Assembly: GCA_001599935.1 (NCBI GenBank)
Contig: BCIJ01000019.1
Location: 231,296-295,295 of the forward strand
Source: Holtermannia corniformis
Taxonomy: Eukaryota; Basidiomycota; Tremellomycetes; Holtermanniales
DNA length: 64,000 bases
Reading direction: 5' to 3'
Shown: positions 42,916 to 56,100 of the stretch, piece by piece
How positions within the stretch are numbered: position 1 is the first letter of the stretch
How the letters are laid out: each line of letters begins with the position of its first letter
Position numbers and translations under genes: made by a program
The notes under the pieces: generated by a model
The model's input: the letters and a program-made list of their open reading frames with translations, nothing else
Told to the model about the DNA's origin: nothing
Database searches by the model: none

Positions 42916-45900
42916 ATGTCGGGCCTCGGGACAGTAAAACACATCCCAAAGGAGACGCGCTACAACTTTCTGACGGTGCGTGCCGTGTTGCTCTCCTCGA
43001 AACACTGACTGACCTTTACAGCAACATGCTCCTGCTTCCTACGTCGCTGGTGCCGGTCGGTCAGTCTATCTCTCACTGGCGTAGCTTGCAGTCGCTGATT
43101 GTCAACCCTTGCCTACAGCTCAGCGTCCGGTTTCACCACCCGTTCCGATATCGGTCCCGCAAGAGCTGGTCCAAGTGAAGACGTCATTGCGTGCGTCGCT
43201 TGCTTGCCTGCCAGCAGAGTCATTGCTGATTGTCCCTCAGCGAAGCTCAGGCTCGACGCGGGGAAGAGGTAGAGTATGACCCCGACGCCATCCGGGATCC
43301 AGAAGACGACTCGAACCTGTTTGCCGGCACAACGTACGAAGCCGATGATGAAGAGGCCGACCGCATCTGGGAGTCTGTAGATGTCAAGATGGACGAGCGG
43401 CGGCGGAAACGACGGTACGCTTTCCCTTGTCACCGTCGTGACCACACATACTGAAGGCTGTCTCCACAGTGAAGCGATCGAAGCCAAAGAGCTAGCGCAC
43501 GAGCGCCGCACGAATCCAAAACTCTCGACCCAGTTCGCAGACCTCAAACGCTCCTTGTCAACGCTCACCGACAGCGAATGGAACTCGATCCCCGAAGCGT
43601 CCAACATGACGGGCAAGCGGCGCAAGGCCAACCTGCGACTCGAGGAGAACCAGAGTGGCAAGACTTATGCCATCTCGGATACGGTTCTGGCGGATGCTGC
43701 GGGGCGAAATACGGTCCTGGGTGAACTGGACGATAAGCAGATGGTATGTGCTGTGTCGTTAGCTTCACCAACGGTGACTGATAGCTCGTGCAGAACGGAG
43801 GGCTCGAGACCCCAGCGGATGGCGCGATGACAGACTTGGTGTCGATTGGGAATGCTAGAGATAGAGTATTGGGCTTGCGATTGGATCAGGTCAGATCTGC
43901 TCCGCCGCCAACGTCTCGGACTGACGACCACGCAGATCTCAAAAGACGCCGCGGGCGGAACCAGCACGTCGGTTGACGCAAGCGGCTACATGACGGCGCT
44001 CAACTCGCAGCAACTGCAGTCAGACACGCAGATCAGGTATGTCGGCCACCTTCGACTGCCATGTTAAGAGCTGACAAGCGCAGTGATGTCAAGCAAGCAC
44101 GGCAATTGTTCAAAAACTTGACAGAGTCCAACCCGAAGCACGCACCCGGGTGGATCGCGGCCGCCAACGTCGAAGGTGTGTTGCTTCATCTGTACGTGAG
44201 AGGCTGACCTCTTGCAGTGTACGCCAAGAAGATGGTGGCGGCTCGCAAGCTGATCGAGAAGGGGTGTGAGCACTGTCCGAAGAATGAGGATGTTTGGTTC
44301 CATGCGGCCGAGATCAACGTGAGTTAAGGCTGCTTGCACAGATGCAAGATCGGTACTGAGCCCATGCAGACGCCCGAGAACGCAAAGGTCATCCTTGGAC
44401 GCGCGATTCAGCATGTTCCAAAGTCGGTCAAGATCTGGAGAAAGGCTGCGCAACTCGAGCAAGACGTCGGCGCCAAGAAACGCGTGATGCGGAAAGGTGT
44501 GTCAATCACCACTGCGATATACGGCTTCACTGACTCTGAATCAGCCCTCGAATACATCCCCAACTCTGTGCAGCTGTGGAAAGAGGCCATCAACCTCGAG
44601 ACGGACCAAGACGAGGCCAAAGTCCTCCTCGCTCGTGCCGTCGAGATCATCCCGCAATCCGTCGAACTCTGGCTCACGCTCGCGCGCGTCGAGACGCCTG
44701 AAAACGCAAAAGCCGTCATCAACAAGGCGCGCGTCGCCGTCCCCACCTCGCACGAGATCTGGATCGCCGCCGGCCGTCTAGCCGAATCATCAGGTCTAGC
44801 AGCCACAGCTGTCAAAGCGGAGAATGGTGCCGAACCCGACGCGGCGGCCGCAGCGGCCGACGCCAAGCTTCGACGCAGTGTCGACAAGCTCATGGCGCAT
44901 GCTGTCGCCAAGCTTGGACAGAACCAGGTCGAGCTCTCGCGCGAACAGTGGATGACCGAGGCGGAGCGGTGTGAAGTCGATGGGAGCCCGATCACGGCGC
45001 AAGCGATCGTGCGAGCGACGATCCACCTGGATGTGGAAGAGGTTGATCGGCTCAATCGATGGACCGACGACGCCGAGCAGGCCGAGCAGAAGGGCTATCT
45101 GGAGATTGCGCGTGCCATCCACGGCATGCTTATCATTGAGTTTGAGGATGATGAGGACGTGTGGCAGGCCGCGGCCATGTTTGAGAAGAAGCACGGTTCA
45201 TCGTGAGTCCTGCGATGCGTTATGGCGACCTGACAATTGCACAGTCAAGCCGTCCTCGACGTCCTCGAGCGCGGAACCGTCAAGTGCCCGCACGCCGAGG
45301 TACTGTGGCTCATGGCCGCCAAGGAGAAATGGCAGTCGCAGCATGATATCCCAGGCGCGCGAGCGATCCTCGAACGAGCATTCGAGCAAAACCCCGACTC
45401 CGAATCCATCTTCTTGGCTGCTGCCAAGCTGTTTGCCGAAACGGGCGAGATGGAGGCTGCGCAGCAGATCTTGCAAAAGGCTCAGTCACAGGCCGACACG
45501 GAGAGGGTGGGTGCGCAGTGATGATCCCGGACGACGAGCTGACGGTCTCTCAGATCTGGATGAAGTCGGCCGCTCTGGAACGTCAAGTGGGTGAATACGA
45601 AAAGGCGCTCAAGACGCTCGACGCCGCCATTACCAAATTCCCAAAGTTTGCAAAGCTGTACATGATGCGCGGCCAGATCCTGCAAGACAACATGTCGGAC
45701 CAAGCCGGTGCACGCGACGCGTACGCAAAAGGCGTCAAGGCGTGTCCCAAGTCTGTGCCATTGTGGATCTTGTCGGCTCGGCTCGAGGAGAATGCTGGCG
45801 TCGTCATCAAAGCGCGTGCATTGCTCGAGCGCGCAAGGCTGCTCAATCCAAAGAAGCAGATTCCGAACTCGAAAGACTTTGACATCTCGGACGTGGAGCA

Positions 45901-46487
45901 TCTCTGGGCCGAGGCTGTCAGGCTCGAGGATAGACATGGTGGGGCTACGCAGGCCAAGGTGGTACTTGCGCGAGGTGAGCCATTGTTGGCGTCATCAAGA
46001 AGACGAGCTGACAACCCTTCGTAGCTCTGCAAGACTGCCCGCGGTCACCGGTGCTCTGGTCAATGGCCATCTTCATGGAGTCGCCACAAGGCCGCAAGTC
46101 CAAATCGATCGACGCCCTCAAAAAAGGTAGCGACAGTGACCCTCTGATCATCTCAGCGGTCGCTCAGCTCTTCTGGCACGAACGAAAGATTGAAAAAGCC
46201 CGGTCATGGATGGAAAAGGCGATCAAAGCCAACCCCGACTGCGGTGATGCTTGGGCCGTATGGTACAAATTTGAGCTTGATAAGGGCGAGCCAGTGAGTT
46301 TTTCGCCCCAGGGGAAGCTCGAGCTGACACACAGCAGGAACGACAACAACTCGTCCGTGATCGTTGCGCCGAGGCTAACCCGCGCCACGGCGAAATCTGG
46401 CAGCGCGTCTCGAAAGACCTTGCTAACATTGGCAAGACTACGGCTGAGATCTTGGAGCTCGCGGCTGCCAAGGTGAAGAAGCTGTAA
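42916..46487 (+). CDS. prp6: Pre-mRNA splicing factor PRP6 (U4/U6.U5 tri-snRNP)
   Basis: Fifteen exons: 42916-42975, 43022-43059, 43119-43190, 43241-43414, 43470-43743, 43794-43889, 43936-44036, 44084-44175, 44218-44318, 44370-44496, 44545-45202, 45245-45506, 45554-45974, 46025-46293 and 46338-46487, giving 964 aa. The N-terminal PRP1 domain shows APASYVAGAGRSASGFTTRS, FAGTTYEADDEEAD and RIWESVD. About 600 residues of HAT/TPR repeats follow (for example ESNPKHAPGWIAAANVE, HVPKSVKIWRKAAQLE, IPNSVQLWKEAINLE, NPDSESIFLAAAKLF). The protein bridges U5 and U4/U6 particles in the tri-snRNP. It ends in KVKKL after a last HAT helix. All introns are 42-60 nt. Neighbour COQ5 converges with only 26 bp between stops. 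Confidence 0.97.
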
Positions 46488-46513
46488 GAGGGATGCATGC
46501 ATGCATGTCACGA

Positions 46514-47714
<1,201 letters not shown>

Positions 47715-47759
47715 AAGGACTAGGACGGTGTTAGCAAGCTCGGAAAAGTCAGGATAGTT

Positions 47760-48367
47760 TACCGTGGCCCGGGAGTCTCAGGTTGAAATTCAGATTCCGT
47801 TCGCGCCGCGCGTTGCCCAGCCAAATTTCAGCACATCGACAACTCCGCTTCTAGACATACTACAAATTCAGGGGTAGGTGCAATAGATGCGTACAGATCA
47901 TGTCAATAAACCTACGTACTCAAATTGCAATCAAACAGTCTCTAGAACATAGCAAACCAGCCGAAAAAATGGTGTATCATTTCATGTGTCCAATCTCAAA
48001 GCCATGAGGCCAGTCATGTGACCTGGCATCGGATGGGTCATGTGACGCTCTGCATGCCTAAACAGCAAACCTCTAACTTAACAATCCACCACCAATCATT
48101 AGTCATCCAGTGCATGCCTAATAGGCTGGAGCAAGCGAATTGTGATGAGGTTACATCACCTTAATGCTGTGTTTGGCAGGCTCTGGGCTATACCACTTTG
48201 GTCTATGAGCCTATAGCTATCCTCTGCATGTAGTAAAACAGCCTAATGTGCAACATTGAGTGAGTTGTAGCACTCCACAATTTGGCTGGTAACTTCTCAA
48301 TGGCGCGCGGCGCCCAACGACGGCGAGCGGAATCAGAATTTCAACCTGAGACTCCCGGGCCACGGTA
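47760..48367. mobile_element. MITE-like element, copy 1 (608 bp, 45-bp terminal inverted repeats)
   Basis: Bases 47760-47804 and the reverse complement of 48323-48367 match with two mismatches; both begin TACCGTGGCCCGGGAGTCTC. The 6-bp sequence atagtt flanks both ends (47754-47759 and 48368-48373), a good target-site duplication. The interior is AT-richer than its surroundings and has no sizeable frame, so the element is non-autonomous. A related, diverged copy in the opposite orientation lies at 50943-51518. It sits 45 bp upstream of the COQ5 start. The superfamily cannot be told from one short duplication. Confidence 0.85.
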
Positions 48368-48867
48368 ATAGTTGGTTGAAACCGGTCCCAGGATGAGATT
48401 TGATTCCGCTTCGAGTCGAGCAGCGGTCGAGTGTCAGGCGAGAGGTCGTCAGCCGCAGGTCTAACCTCAGTCTGACTGTGTTCTGTAGAGTCACGACGCC
48501 ATAGTCGTGGCACTCGCGCACCCAAACTCGTCTAGACGACTTGCACCCTCGTATCGGACCAAAATTTCGAACACAGATGATAGCCGAGGATGCGATTGTG
48601 ATCGCCGAGCGGCCCAAGCGGCTCACTCGACTACCCAGCTGGATCTCACCTGCAGCACGGGGGGGAGGGGCGGGTAGTCAGCGGTGTATAGGCGGAGGAT
48701 GACTGTATGCAGCCGTCATGCATCCCATCGCCTCGCACTCTGACCAGTTCTTCGAAGCCCGCGCGACTCTCAGACACTTGAGCGATAGCAGCAATGAACA
48801 GGGCATAAGCGTGCATAGAACGTCGTGAAATCATATAGAACAGGTCATAAGGTCGTGAGGATACAGA
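48368..48867. other. Intergenic between element copy 1 and the 48868-50921 gene
   Basis: About 500 bp with no convincing frame. A poly-G patch lies near 48660. It should contain the 3' end of the neighbouring minus-strand gene. Confidence 0.5.
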
Positions 48868-50921
48868 TTATTCTTCACCACTCGACAACGTCTGAGCAGC
48901 CTCGTCGACTAAGCGCTGGAACAGAGCATCGGTGACAAGGGTGATCTTGATCGTGGTCGCCCTCAGCACAATGTCGGTCACCTCGTTTTGCTCGCGCTGG
49001 TAGTCCTCGTATGAATCTGGCTCGAGGATCGAGTTGGAAGCAGGAGGCTCCAAGGCGGTCGGACTCTCGGCCGGTGCAACCGGAATCTTGCCTTGTTCAT
49101 TCGTTGTGCCAACATTCACTGAGAACTGCAGCGACAGTGGCGAGGGAATGCTAGGACGGTCAGACGAGGAGCTCCCGTGGTCAGAGACAGATTCAGGCGT
49201 GAGGAGTGGGTCGTTGTCGAGGATCGGCGACGGTCTGCGGGTGAGGACGCCATGAAGCCACTCGAGTGCAGGATCAACTATGAGTATGTTAGCGTAGTGT
49301 CTTGATGGAACGCAGCCAGGTATGCACCTGGAAGGTAGTCATCATCCCTGCCACCGCCCGATGCCTGCGATGGATCAGGCCCTGATTGACTCTCGCTGTC
49401 CCCTTCGTTCTCTGGCGGCTGCGACCCCTCTCGGTCGTCTTCGTCCTGCCCGCGGCCATCGTCCCCGCCCGATGGACCTGTGTCAGGATCCGCCCCGTCA
49501 TCAGACCCGCCGTGGTCTGAGCCTGCCTCGCCTGGAGCGCCTTTGTCCTTGCCCTTGCCCTTGTAGCGCTTGTCGTAGATGCCACCATCCTTTTCGTTCT
49601 TGGCGGCGGCGGCGGCAGCGAGCAACTCCTTCTCAGTGTCCATTGCAAGGTCGTAGCCCTCGGCAAGCGTCCGCCAGAGGGTCGACGTCTTGTCTGGAGA
49701 CGGAATCAGGTCGAGCGGCGGCCTGACGGAGCGTTGGGCAAGTAGGGCCATGCCATGTCGGATCGGCTGGAAGAAGGCGTCGAGGGCCTGCTGGCCAGCC
49801 TCGTCCAAGAAGAGACCCTCGTCGCCGACCGAGACGTCCAGTCGCCGGCCTAGCTTGAAGAGCAGCCGAATTTCCGTGTCGAAGATGAACGCCGAGAGTG
49901 GAAGGTGACCATAGACGCCGTCCTCGCCCTGGAGCAGCGGCCAGCGCTCGCTCGGATCGCCACAGAGCTCGATCGCAATGTGGTCGTTGCCGAGGGCAAG
50001 CAGGCGGAGGAAGCGGGTAGAGATCATGGCGGTCGCAAGGTAGGTGCCGCAGGCTTGCTTGGCCAGGGCGAGGTAGAGGATCGTCTTGCCTAGAGCTTGA
50101 CGGATCTGCCCAGGCGTGTCTGAGTCAGGCTTGTACTCCAGTAGCCAAGCCGGTAGCGTCGCAAGAGTCTCTCCCGCTCGGGGTCCGGGCTCAATGAGGG
50201 TTGAGGGTAGTGGAGTGGATGTTGTCGGTGGAGCAGTCGACTGCGGGGTGGACTGCGAGAGCGCTGCCTGTAGCCGAGGATCGATGGGTTTGGGGTGCAA
50301 GGGGAGCGGCGTAGGCCGTCGGAAGCGTTTGCTGCCCCCCGGGCTGTCTGAGAGCGACACCCGCTTCAGTGGCGGCGAAGGTCCAACAATCTCAGCGACG
50401 AGGGCCAAGTCGGGCACAAAAAGAACAGCTCTCTCCGTGATAGCCTTGGTCGTCTCGTTCGTCTGAGACTTGCGTTTGCCTGAGGGTTTGCTGGCTTGAG
50501 TTGACGAGCCGGCCTGGGCTGACGAGCCAATGCTTTCTGAACGTCGAGTCAGCTTGCACAGCATATGGCCTCTGGTTGGCTGACGTTCGTGCTCCTTGTC
50601 CCAGCCTCTGATCATCTGCTGCAGCTGGCAGTCACTCAGTGTCATGTTGCCGCCAACCTGAATGTCAAAGAGACTCCAGCAGCTACGGATCCGCAGAGTC
50701 GGTGTGTTGGCCTTGACGTCCCAATCAATGGGTCTATCCTGGAAGAGCTCGTTGCAGAGAATCGCCAGGCCAGTGTGGGCGTCTGATTCCATCCTGCTCG
50801 TCCTCGTGCTGCGTGTGAACGCCCATAGATGCCTGAGCTGGGTAGCATGATCGACTGCAGCATCATGGCGATGTAGTAGGGTCTCGCCGAAAGTCGTTGG
50901 CCTCTTGGGTTCGCCTGACAT
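48868..50921 (-). CDS. Unknown protein with possible PD-(D/E)XK nuclease-like core
   Basis: Two exons, 49328-50921 and 48868-49277, giving 667 aa; it is intron-poor compared with its neighbours. The middle contains FVPDLALVAEIVG, then LPAWLLEYKPDSDTPGQIRQ and ALGKTILYLALAKQ. The spacing of an acidic residue, an E-x-K on a strand and a following Q-rich helix is what a PD-(D/E)XK restriction-endonuclease-like fold shows, but this is a motif impression only. C-terminal to it lies a long acidic, Gly/Asp/Ser-rich low-complexity region. The start is 21 bp from element copy 2. I do not recognise the family. An effector-like, transposon-associated or lineage-specific gene are all possible. Confidence 0.7.
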
Positions 50922-50942
50922 GGTACTGTCAGCGTCGCAGGG

Positions 50943-51518
50943 TACGGTGGCCCAGGTTGAATTCTGATTCCGCTCGCCGTCGCTCAGTGACCGGCCAAAC
51001 TAGGGAGTGCTGCAGCTCACTCAGTATTGCACATTACGCTGTTCTAGTGCTTGCGGATGATAGCTATTGACACACAGACTAGAATGGTATGGCCAAGAGC
51101 CTGCCAAGCATAATATCAAGGCAACGTGAGCTCATCACAATTCGCTTGCTCAAGCCAGTTAGGCATGCACCGCAAGACTAATTATCGGTGCTGAACCGTT
51201 AAATTACAAGTTTGCTGTTTAGGCCTGGGTTCGGTCATGTGATTCGGCAGGAGCTGGTCACATGACCTGCCACATGGCTTAGCGCCACTGCACACATGAA
51301 AAGATAAAAAAAAATCGGGTGGTCGGCTATGTTCTAGAGATCGTTTGATTGCAGTTTGAGTTTACAGATCTAATCACACGGCCTGTACGCATCTATTAAC
51401 CCTACTATGGACGCTGTAGCATGTCTGGACGCAGAGTTGTAGGTGTAGCGAAATCTGGCTGGACAACCGCACGGCGCGAACGGAATCAGAATTCAACCTG
51501 CCTCCTGGATTACAGTTA
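50943..51518. mobile_element. MITE-like element, copy 2 (diverged, opposite orientation)
   Basis: The left end (tacggtggcccaggttgaat...) matches the right end of copy 1, with a 9-bp deletion in the repeat. The right end, read in reverse, carries AGGTTGAATTCTGATTCCG, the core of the same inverted repeat, but its outermost ~15 bases have decayed. Internal blocks of copy 1 recur here reverse-complemented, for example the gtttgctgtttaggc and tcatcacaattcgcttgctc segments. No clear target-site duplication remains, so this copy is older. It ends 21 bp upstream of the 48868-50921 gene start. Confidence 0.75.
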
Positions 51519-51904
51519 CGGGACGGACGGCTGACGATCACGACGTCGACTGGCTGCGTCCGTATCTCATGCGCATCGAGGGACCCTGGATGCTCGGAGA
51601 TGCTACGAGAGCTACTACTGGCTGATGCGATATCGAAGCCGTGCATGGATAGCTGACTAACCTAGCTGACGTCCTTTGCCTGTGAGATCGCGCTGACCCT
51701 GATGGCCCGGGGTGCTCGAGCCTTGAGGGCTAGTCGGCCATGCGCACTTCTACACTATGCCAACACGCAGAATGTGCAGGCTCCTGTAACCTCCCTTTGG
51801 TCCCCGCGCCGCTCGACTCGGCAGGTGTGTCCCATGAGGCCGTGGCGCGCTGTTACAGCCTTGACCTCCAACATCACTTTATCGATACCACAACCCCTAC
51901 TACC
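51519..51904. other. Intergenic, 5' of the SANT-like pair
   Basis: 386 bp between element copy 2 and the first SANT-like gene. A longer frame at 51702-52226 overlaps that gene's introns in the wrong frame and is not supported. I see nothing else. Confidence 0.5.
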
Positions 51905-52345
51905 ATGCCACGCGCAGTCAAGATCTCTCTCTCCTCATCTGATGACAATGACCTGTCGACAAGTAAATCACCAGTCAAACAGGACCGCAAGGTCCGCCTC
52001 TGGCAGAGTGCGACTGAACGACACTGACCGGCTGCAGAAGTGGTCTGCGGACGAAGACGCAGCCCTTGTCGCGGCCATCACTGAGTGCCTCAAGGAAGGG
52101 CTGTGGGACAAGGTCAAAGTCTACCCTGATCTCGTCAAGCGATGCCGATCGGGCGTTCTGTCTCACACGAAATCTCTGGTAAGTCGCATTGTGACTGTGA
52201 AGTGGGACGCTAAACCTTTCAGATGAAGAAAGGCTTTGATGCGCAAATCATAGCTGCAAAATCAGGCAGTGCCAAGCCGTCTCCTCAGAAGAAGGCGAAA
52301 AAGGCGAAAAAGGATCTATCGTCAGACGTGGATCTTGACGATTGA
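51905..52345 (+). CDS. Small SANT/Myb-like protein 1
   Basis: Three exons: 51905-51991, 52038-52178 and 52223-52345, giving 116 aa. A Ser/Asp-rich N-terminus leads into one ~47-residue SANT/Myb-like domain (KWSADEDAALVAAITECLKE, then GLWDKVKVYPDL and SGVLSHTKSL), filling exactly one exon of 141 nt. The C-terminus has Lys-rich patches (KKAKKAKK) and an acidic end. Such small proteins probably bind DNA or chromatin in the nucleus. A paralogue with the same exon plan lies 257 bp downstream. Specific function unknown. Confidence 0.75.
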
Positions 52346-52602
52346 TATCCATGGCTTCAGTCTGCTTCAGCCCTTTGTACTTCTTGTAAATAGGTTTACC
52401 AGGACGGATAGCGGGAAATGTAGAAGCTCCTTCCTATTCGTGGAATTCTATCGGCACGCCCCGGCGTCTAAGTCTACCAACGTGAAACAGGGTCGTCGCA
52501 CAGGCCTCGTATTGCGAAGGCCCTCCGCGTGGGTACCCCGTTTGGGAGCGCACTGCTTAAACTTGCGTTGCTGCATGCTCCACCAGCGGCCATTTGCCAA
52601 GT

Positions 52603-53037
52603 ATGCCACCAAAGAGGAAGCGTGAGCAAAGTGAAGATGATGATGTAAAGCCAAAGAAAAAGGCGAGTTTCGCTCATCGAGTTTGCTGTGAAACTGCTGA
52701 AACTGTGCGCAAGGCATGGACTTCTGTTGAAGACGATAAACTCATCTCAATCCTCAATGATTTGATCAAGTCGCAGTTGTGGCCACTCTGCAAAGGCGAT
52801 GAGCAACTGAAGCTGCGGGGTACACACGGCTGCGTCTATCATGCGCAGATGCTGGTACGTCCGTCCTTTGTGCAAAGGCAGAGCTGCATTATCCGTCAGC
52901 TGCGCACGGGCACCGGCAAACCGCCACCAGCTACACGTAAGCAGTCACCGTCGCCCAAGAAAGCGAAGGACTCGGTGGCAATCAAAAGTAGGAAGTCTCA
53001 TGTCAAATCTGAGGCTGACAGCGAGGCGGAAGAGTGA
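52603..53037 (+). CDS. Small SANT/Myb-like protein 2 (tandem paralogue)
   Basis: Three exons: 52603-52662, 52714-52854 and 52900-53037, giving 112 aa. The domain (AWTSVEDDKLISILNDLIKS, then QLWPLCKGDE and HGCVYHAQML) again fills one 141-nt exon, like its neighbour. To obtain this plan, the first intron (52663-52713) must use a GC donor (GCGAGT) with an AAG acceptor; both introns are multiples of three and open, so retention would also give protein. The equal exon length in the paralogue and a GC-AG intron with the same GCGAGT donor in ARL2 support the splice model. Termini are Lys/Asp-rich. Confidence 0.7.
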   Translation: MPPKRKREQSEDDDVKPKKKASFAHRVCCETAETVRKAWTSVEDDKLISILNDLIKSQLWPLCKGDEQLKLRGTHGCVYHAQMLVRPSFVQRQSCIIRQLRTGTGKPPPATRKQSPSPKKAKDSVAIKSRKSHVKSEADSEAEE

Positions 53038-53141
53038 TCAAGGGCAGACAAACTCTGGCGTGTCATGTGCATAGATGTCCATACAAGGTTCAAGTCTAAA
53101 TCGCTTTTACCGGACTGCTGAGCGCACCGGCAAAACAAGCT

Positions 53142-56100
53142 CTAGGATGATGTCTGACGATGCGCCCGCGATGCCAGTCCTTTCAGCTGCGCATACTCGC
53201 CCGGTCCGGCTGCACGGCATAGAGCGCTGAAAGCTGAGTTACGGTCATCCAGCAATGCAGACGGCGAGTCTGCAACCGTGTGTCAGTCCGAGCGTCTCCT
53301 TGGGGTCCGTGTCGTTACGCACCAAACTCGGCGACTTGTCCGGCCTTCATCACGAGTACTTTGTCGCTGCGGCAGATAAGTACATAGCCATCGTCGGCAA
53401 CGAGCCGCTCACAAGTCAATAATGGTACGCAGGCGGTGTGCAACCACGAGAAGCGTTGCGCCGTGGAACTCGTTTCGAATCGTCTCGGTGATCTTGGCGT
53501 CGGTCTGTCAAGGTCAGCTTGGATAAATGAGGGCAAACTGTCACTTACATGATAATCAATCGAAGCAGTCGCCTCATCTAGCACTAGCACTTTAGATTGC
53601 TTGAGCAGACTTTGGGCAAGAACGAGCAGCTGCCTTTGACCCAATGAGAAGTTGGCCCCGCCAGAGGCAACGATTGTGTCCAGGTTGGCGAACACTGATG
53701 GAGGCGCAGCGGAAGTCTCTTGAGACGACGCTACTGACGATGTCTCGCTTGTGTCACTGTCATGTAACAAGCTGACACTATTGAGAAGGTGAGCAAATCC
53801 TGATGTTCACCAGCATGCGCACCTTTTCAGCGCTGAGAAGATCTCGGCGTCGTCGTGCTCGCCCAAGTAATCAAGCGCTGCCACACGTTTTAGCAATCCG
53901 ACTCATCTCATACAACACGTACTCGATCGAAGCGTTCCCGACATCAACACAGGATCTTGCGGCCTGACATGTGTCAGCCGTAGCGAGCTCAGAGACATTA
54001 CAATCACTTACACGATGGTCAGCCTGCTACGTAGATCGGAAAGGCGTATTCTACAGCCGGTCAATATGCTTCGCCTACCTTCAAACCTCCAACTCACTTG
54101 GATATGTCGATGCCGTCAATCTCGACCGATCCCTCTCTGATGTCGATGAGGCGAAAGAGAGTCGAAACGAAGGTGCTCTTCCCTCCACCACTGTGCAGGT
54201 GTCAGTAGCTTCGATGATACGGCGTGCGTGCGCTGACGTTGCTCCAACGATGCCGATCCGTTGACCCGACTTGATGTTCAGATTGATGCCGCGCAAGACG
54301 TCCGGTAGGCCTTCGGCGTACCCAGCTCGAAGGTTCTTCATAGCGATGTCTCCTGTGTAGGGCCAACCGGCCGCAACTTCGGCTCCCACGTTACCAGATG
54401 CTTCCACTGGCAGTTCCACGAATTCGCGCAGACGCTGGGCAGATACCATCGAAACTTCCATCGTGACCATGCGGTGCAATAGTTGCACCATGCCGGACGA
54501 AATGTCGTTTGCGAGCAACAGGGTGAAACCAACCTGAGGCGCGTTGACTTGATCGCGCTTGCATGCCAACAACACGCCCGTGGCGGATACGACGACGGCG
54601 TTCGTCATGTTCGTGATGAGATATGCCCACAATTGCGACTGATCAGGCGTCAGCTCGCCATTGGTCGGTCGGACTAAAACTTGCCGCCCAGAAAGCATAA
54701 GTGTTGGCGCGCTCGATATCTCGCACCCGCATCATCGAGATCATCAACAAGCGACTGGCACCGAAGCTAATAATGTCAATGTCACAATTCATTGACATAT
54801 GTGAAGAAGGACTCACGAGCGAAGTACAGGCGCAGCACCAAAGACGGTCGCGACCTCGCTGAAGAAGGTCATGACGGGTGCAGATGCAACCATTTCTATG
54901 CGGCGTATATCTCTTGTGCCCTTCGCATATACAGTGTAGAGGACTACCAGGATGGGCACAGCACACGCAATGACCAAGGCAAAGCCCTGTGATTGTGCGA
55001 TCAGCTCACGAGGAAAGCCCATCAAGTCTGGAGAACTCACAGGTGCAACACTGATAACAAGTGCTGCGGACGCCACGACCTGCAAGGCTTGTTTGTTTGA
55101 GTCGGTGATGTCGTCACTCAAGCTAAACAGCAGCTTTAACTCACTGTACATGATTGTTCGTCCGTAATCGTCTGGCAAGTTAGCATCGATACGGAACATG
55201 TCGGTTCCAAAACGGGCTAGGATACGCCCCTGGGGCGTCGTGTCGAAGAATCGCAGAGGCTGAAAGAGCAGTGTTGAGATTGCCTTGGAGTGAATAACTT
55301 TGGCGCCGACGTTGGTGAATCCATTGTAGAGCCAAATCCCTGTCGACAGTGAGCGAAGTGCAGTTCAATGTGGCTAAGCACGTACATCTTGCGGCGTTCA
55401 GGCCGATGCCTGACCAGACGAGAGCGGCATAAATCCCAAGGTAATAGCCCAGTTGAGCGTTTTCGGACTCCCCGGTCGTTGACGTCCATACTCTCACCCC
55501 TGCGCATACCATCAGTCGAATTGCGCTTCGAAGCACCCCCTCATCGACTACTCACAGAGCGATTCAATGATGGTCATGGCCTGCGTGCCAAGGTACAAAA
55601 TGGCGAACACGAGCCAGTAAAAGAGTCCACCAGCTGTGACGGTGACGAATACGTAGGTTGCAAAATCGACACGGCCAACAGCACGCTGCTCCACCTTGAC
55701 AAGCTTGGCGGGTTTGACGACGCGGAGTGTATCGATTTCCTTGCCTTTGGCAGATTGCGTGGACGTACGTCTATGTTGCAGCTTGCTGTCTGTGGGGCTG
55801 ACGGGGCTGTGCTGTACGTCCGTTCCGCGCGATGCTTCAGCGGACGGCTTGTAATCGGCCGCGCGACCGCTGTACTTGATGCCGCCATCTGCAATCTCAA
55901 CCTACAAGTTCAGTCATCAAAGCGATTCTTGCCCCATTTGTCCACGTACAACAAATTCGGCCGCTGGCTGACACAAGGTCACGTTGTGAGTTGCTAGGAT
56001 GACCGTCCTATGCCTGAGCAAGGGCCCTGCGGATTTGTATGTCGGCGCGGATCTCGCATCAACCTTTGGACCTACCTTGGAAACACTTCTGAACGATGTG

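Noticed and set aside
47760..51518. One 3.8-kb composite transposon bounded by 0.6-kb inverted arms
   Set aside because: The atagtt duplication flanks copy 1 alone, not the outer ends of the pair, so the two arms look like independent insertions.
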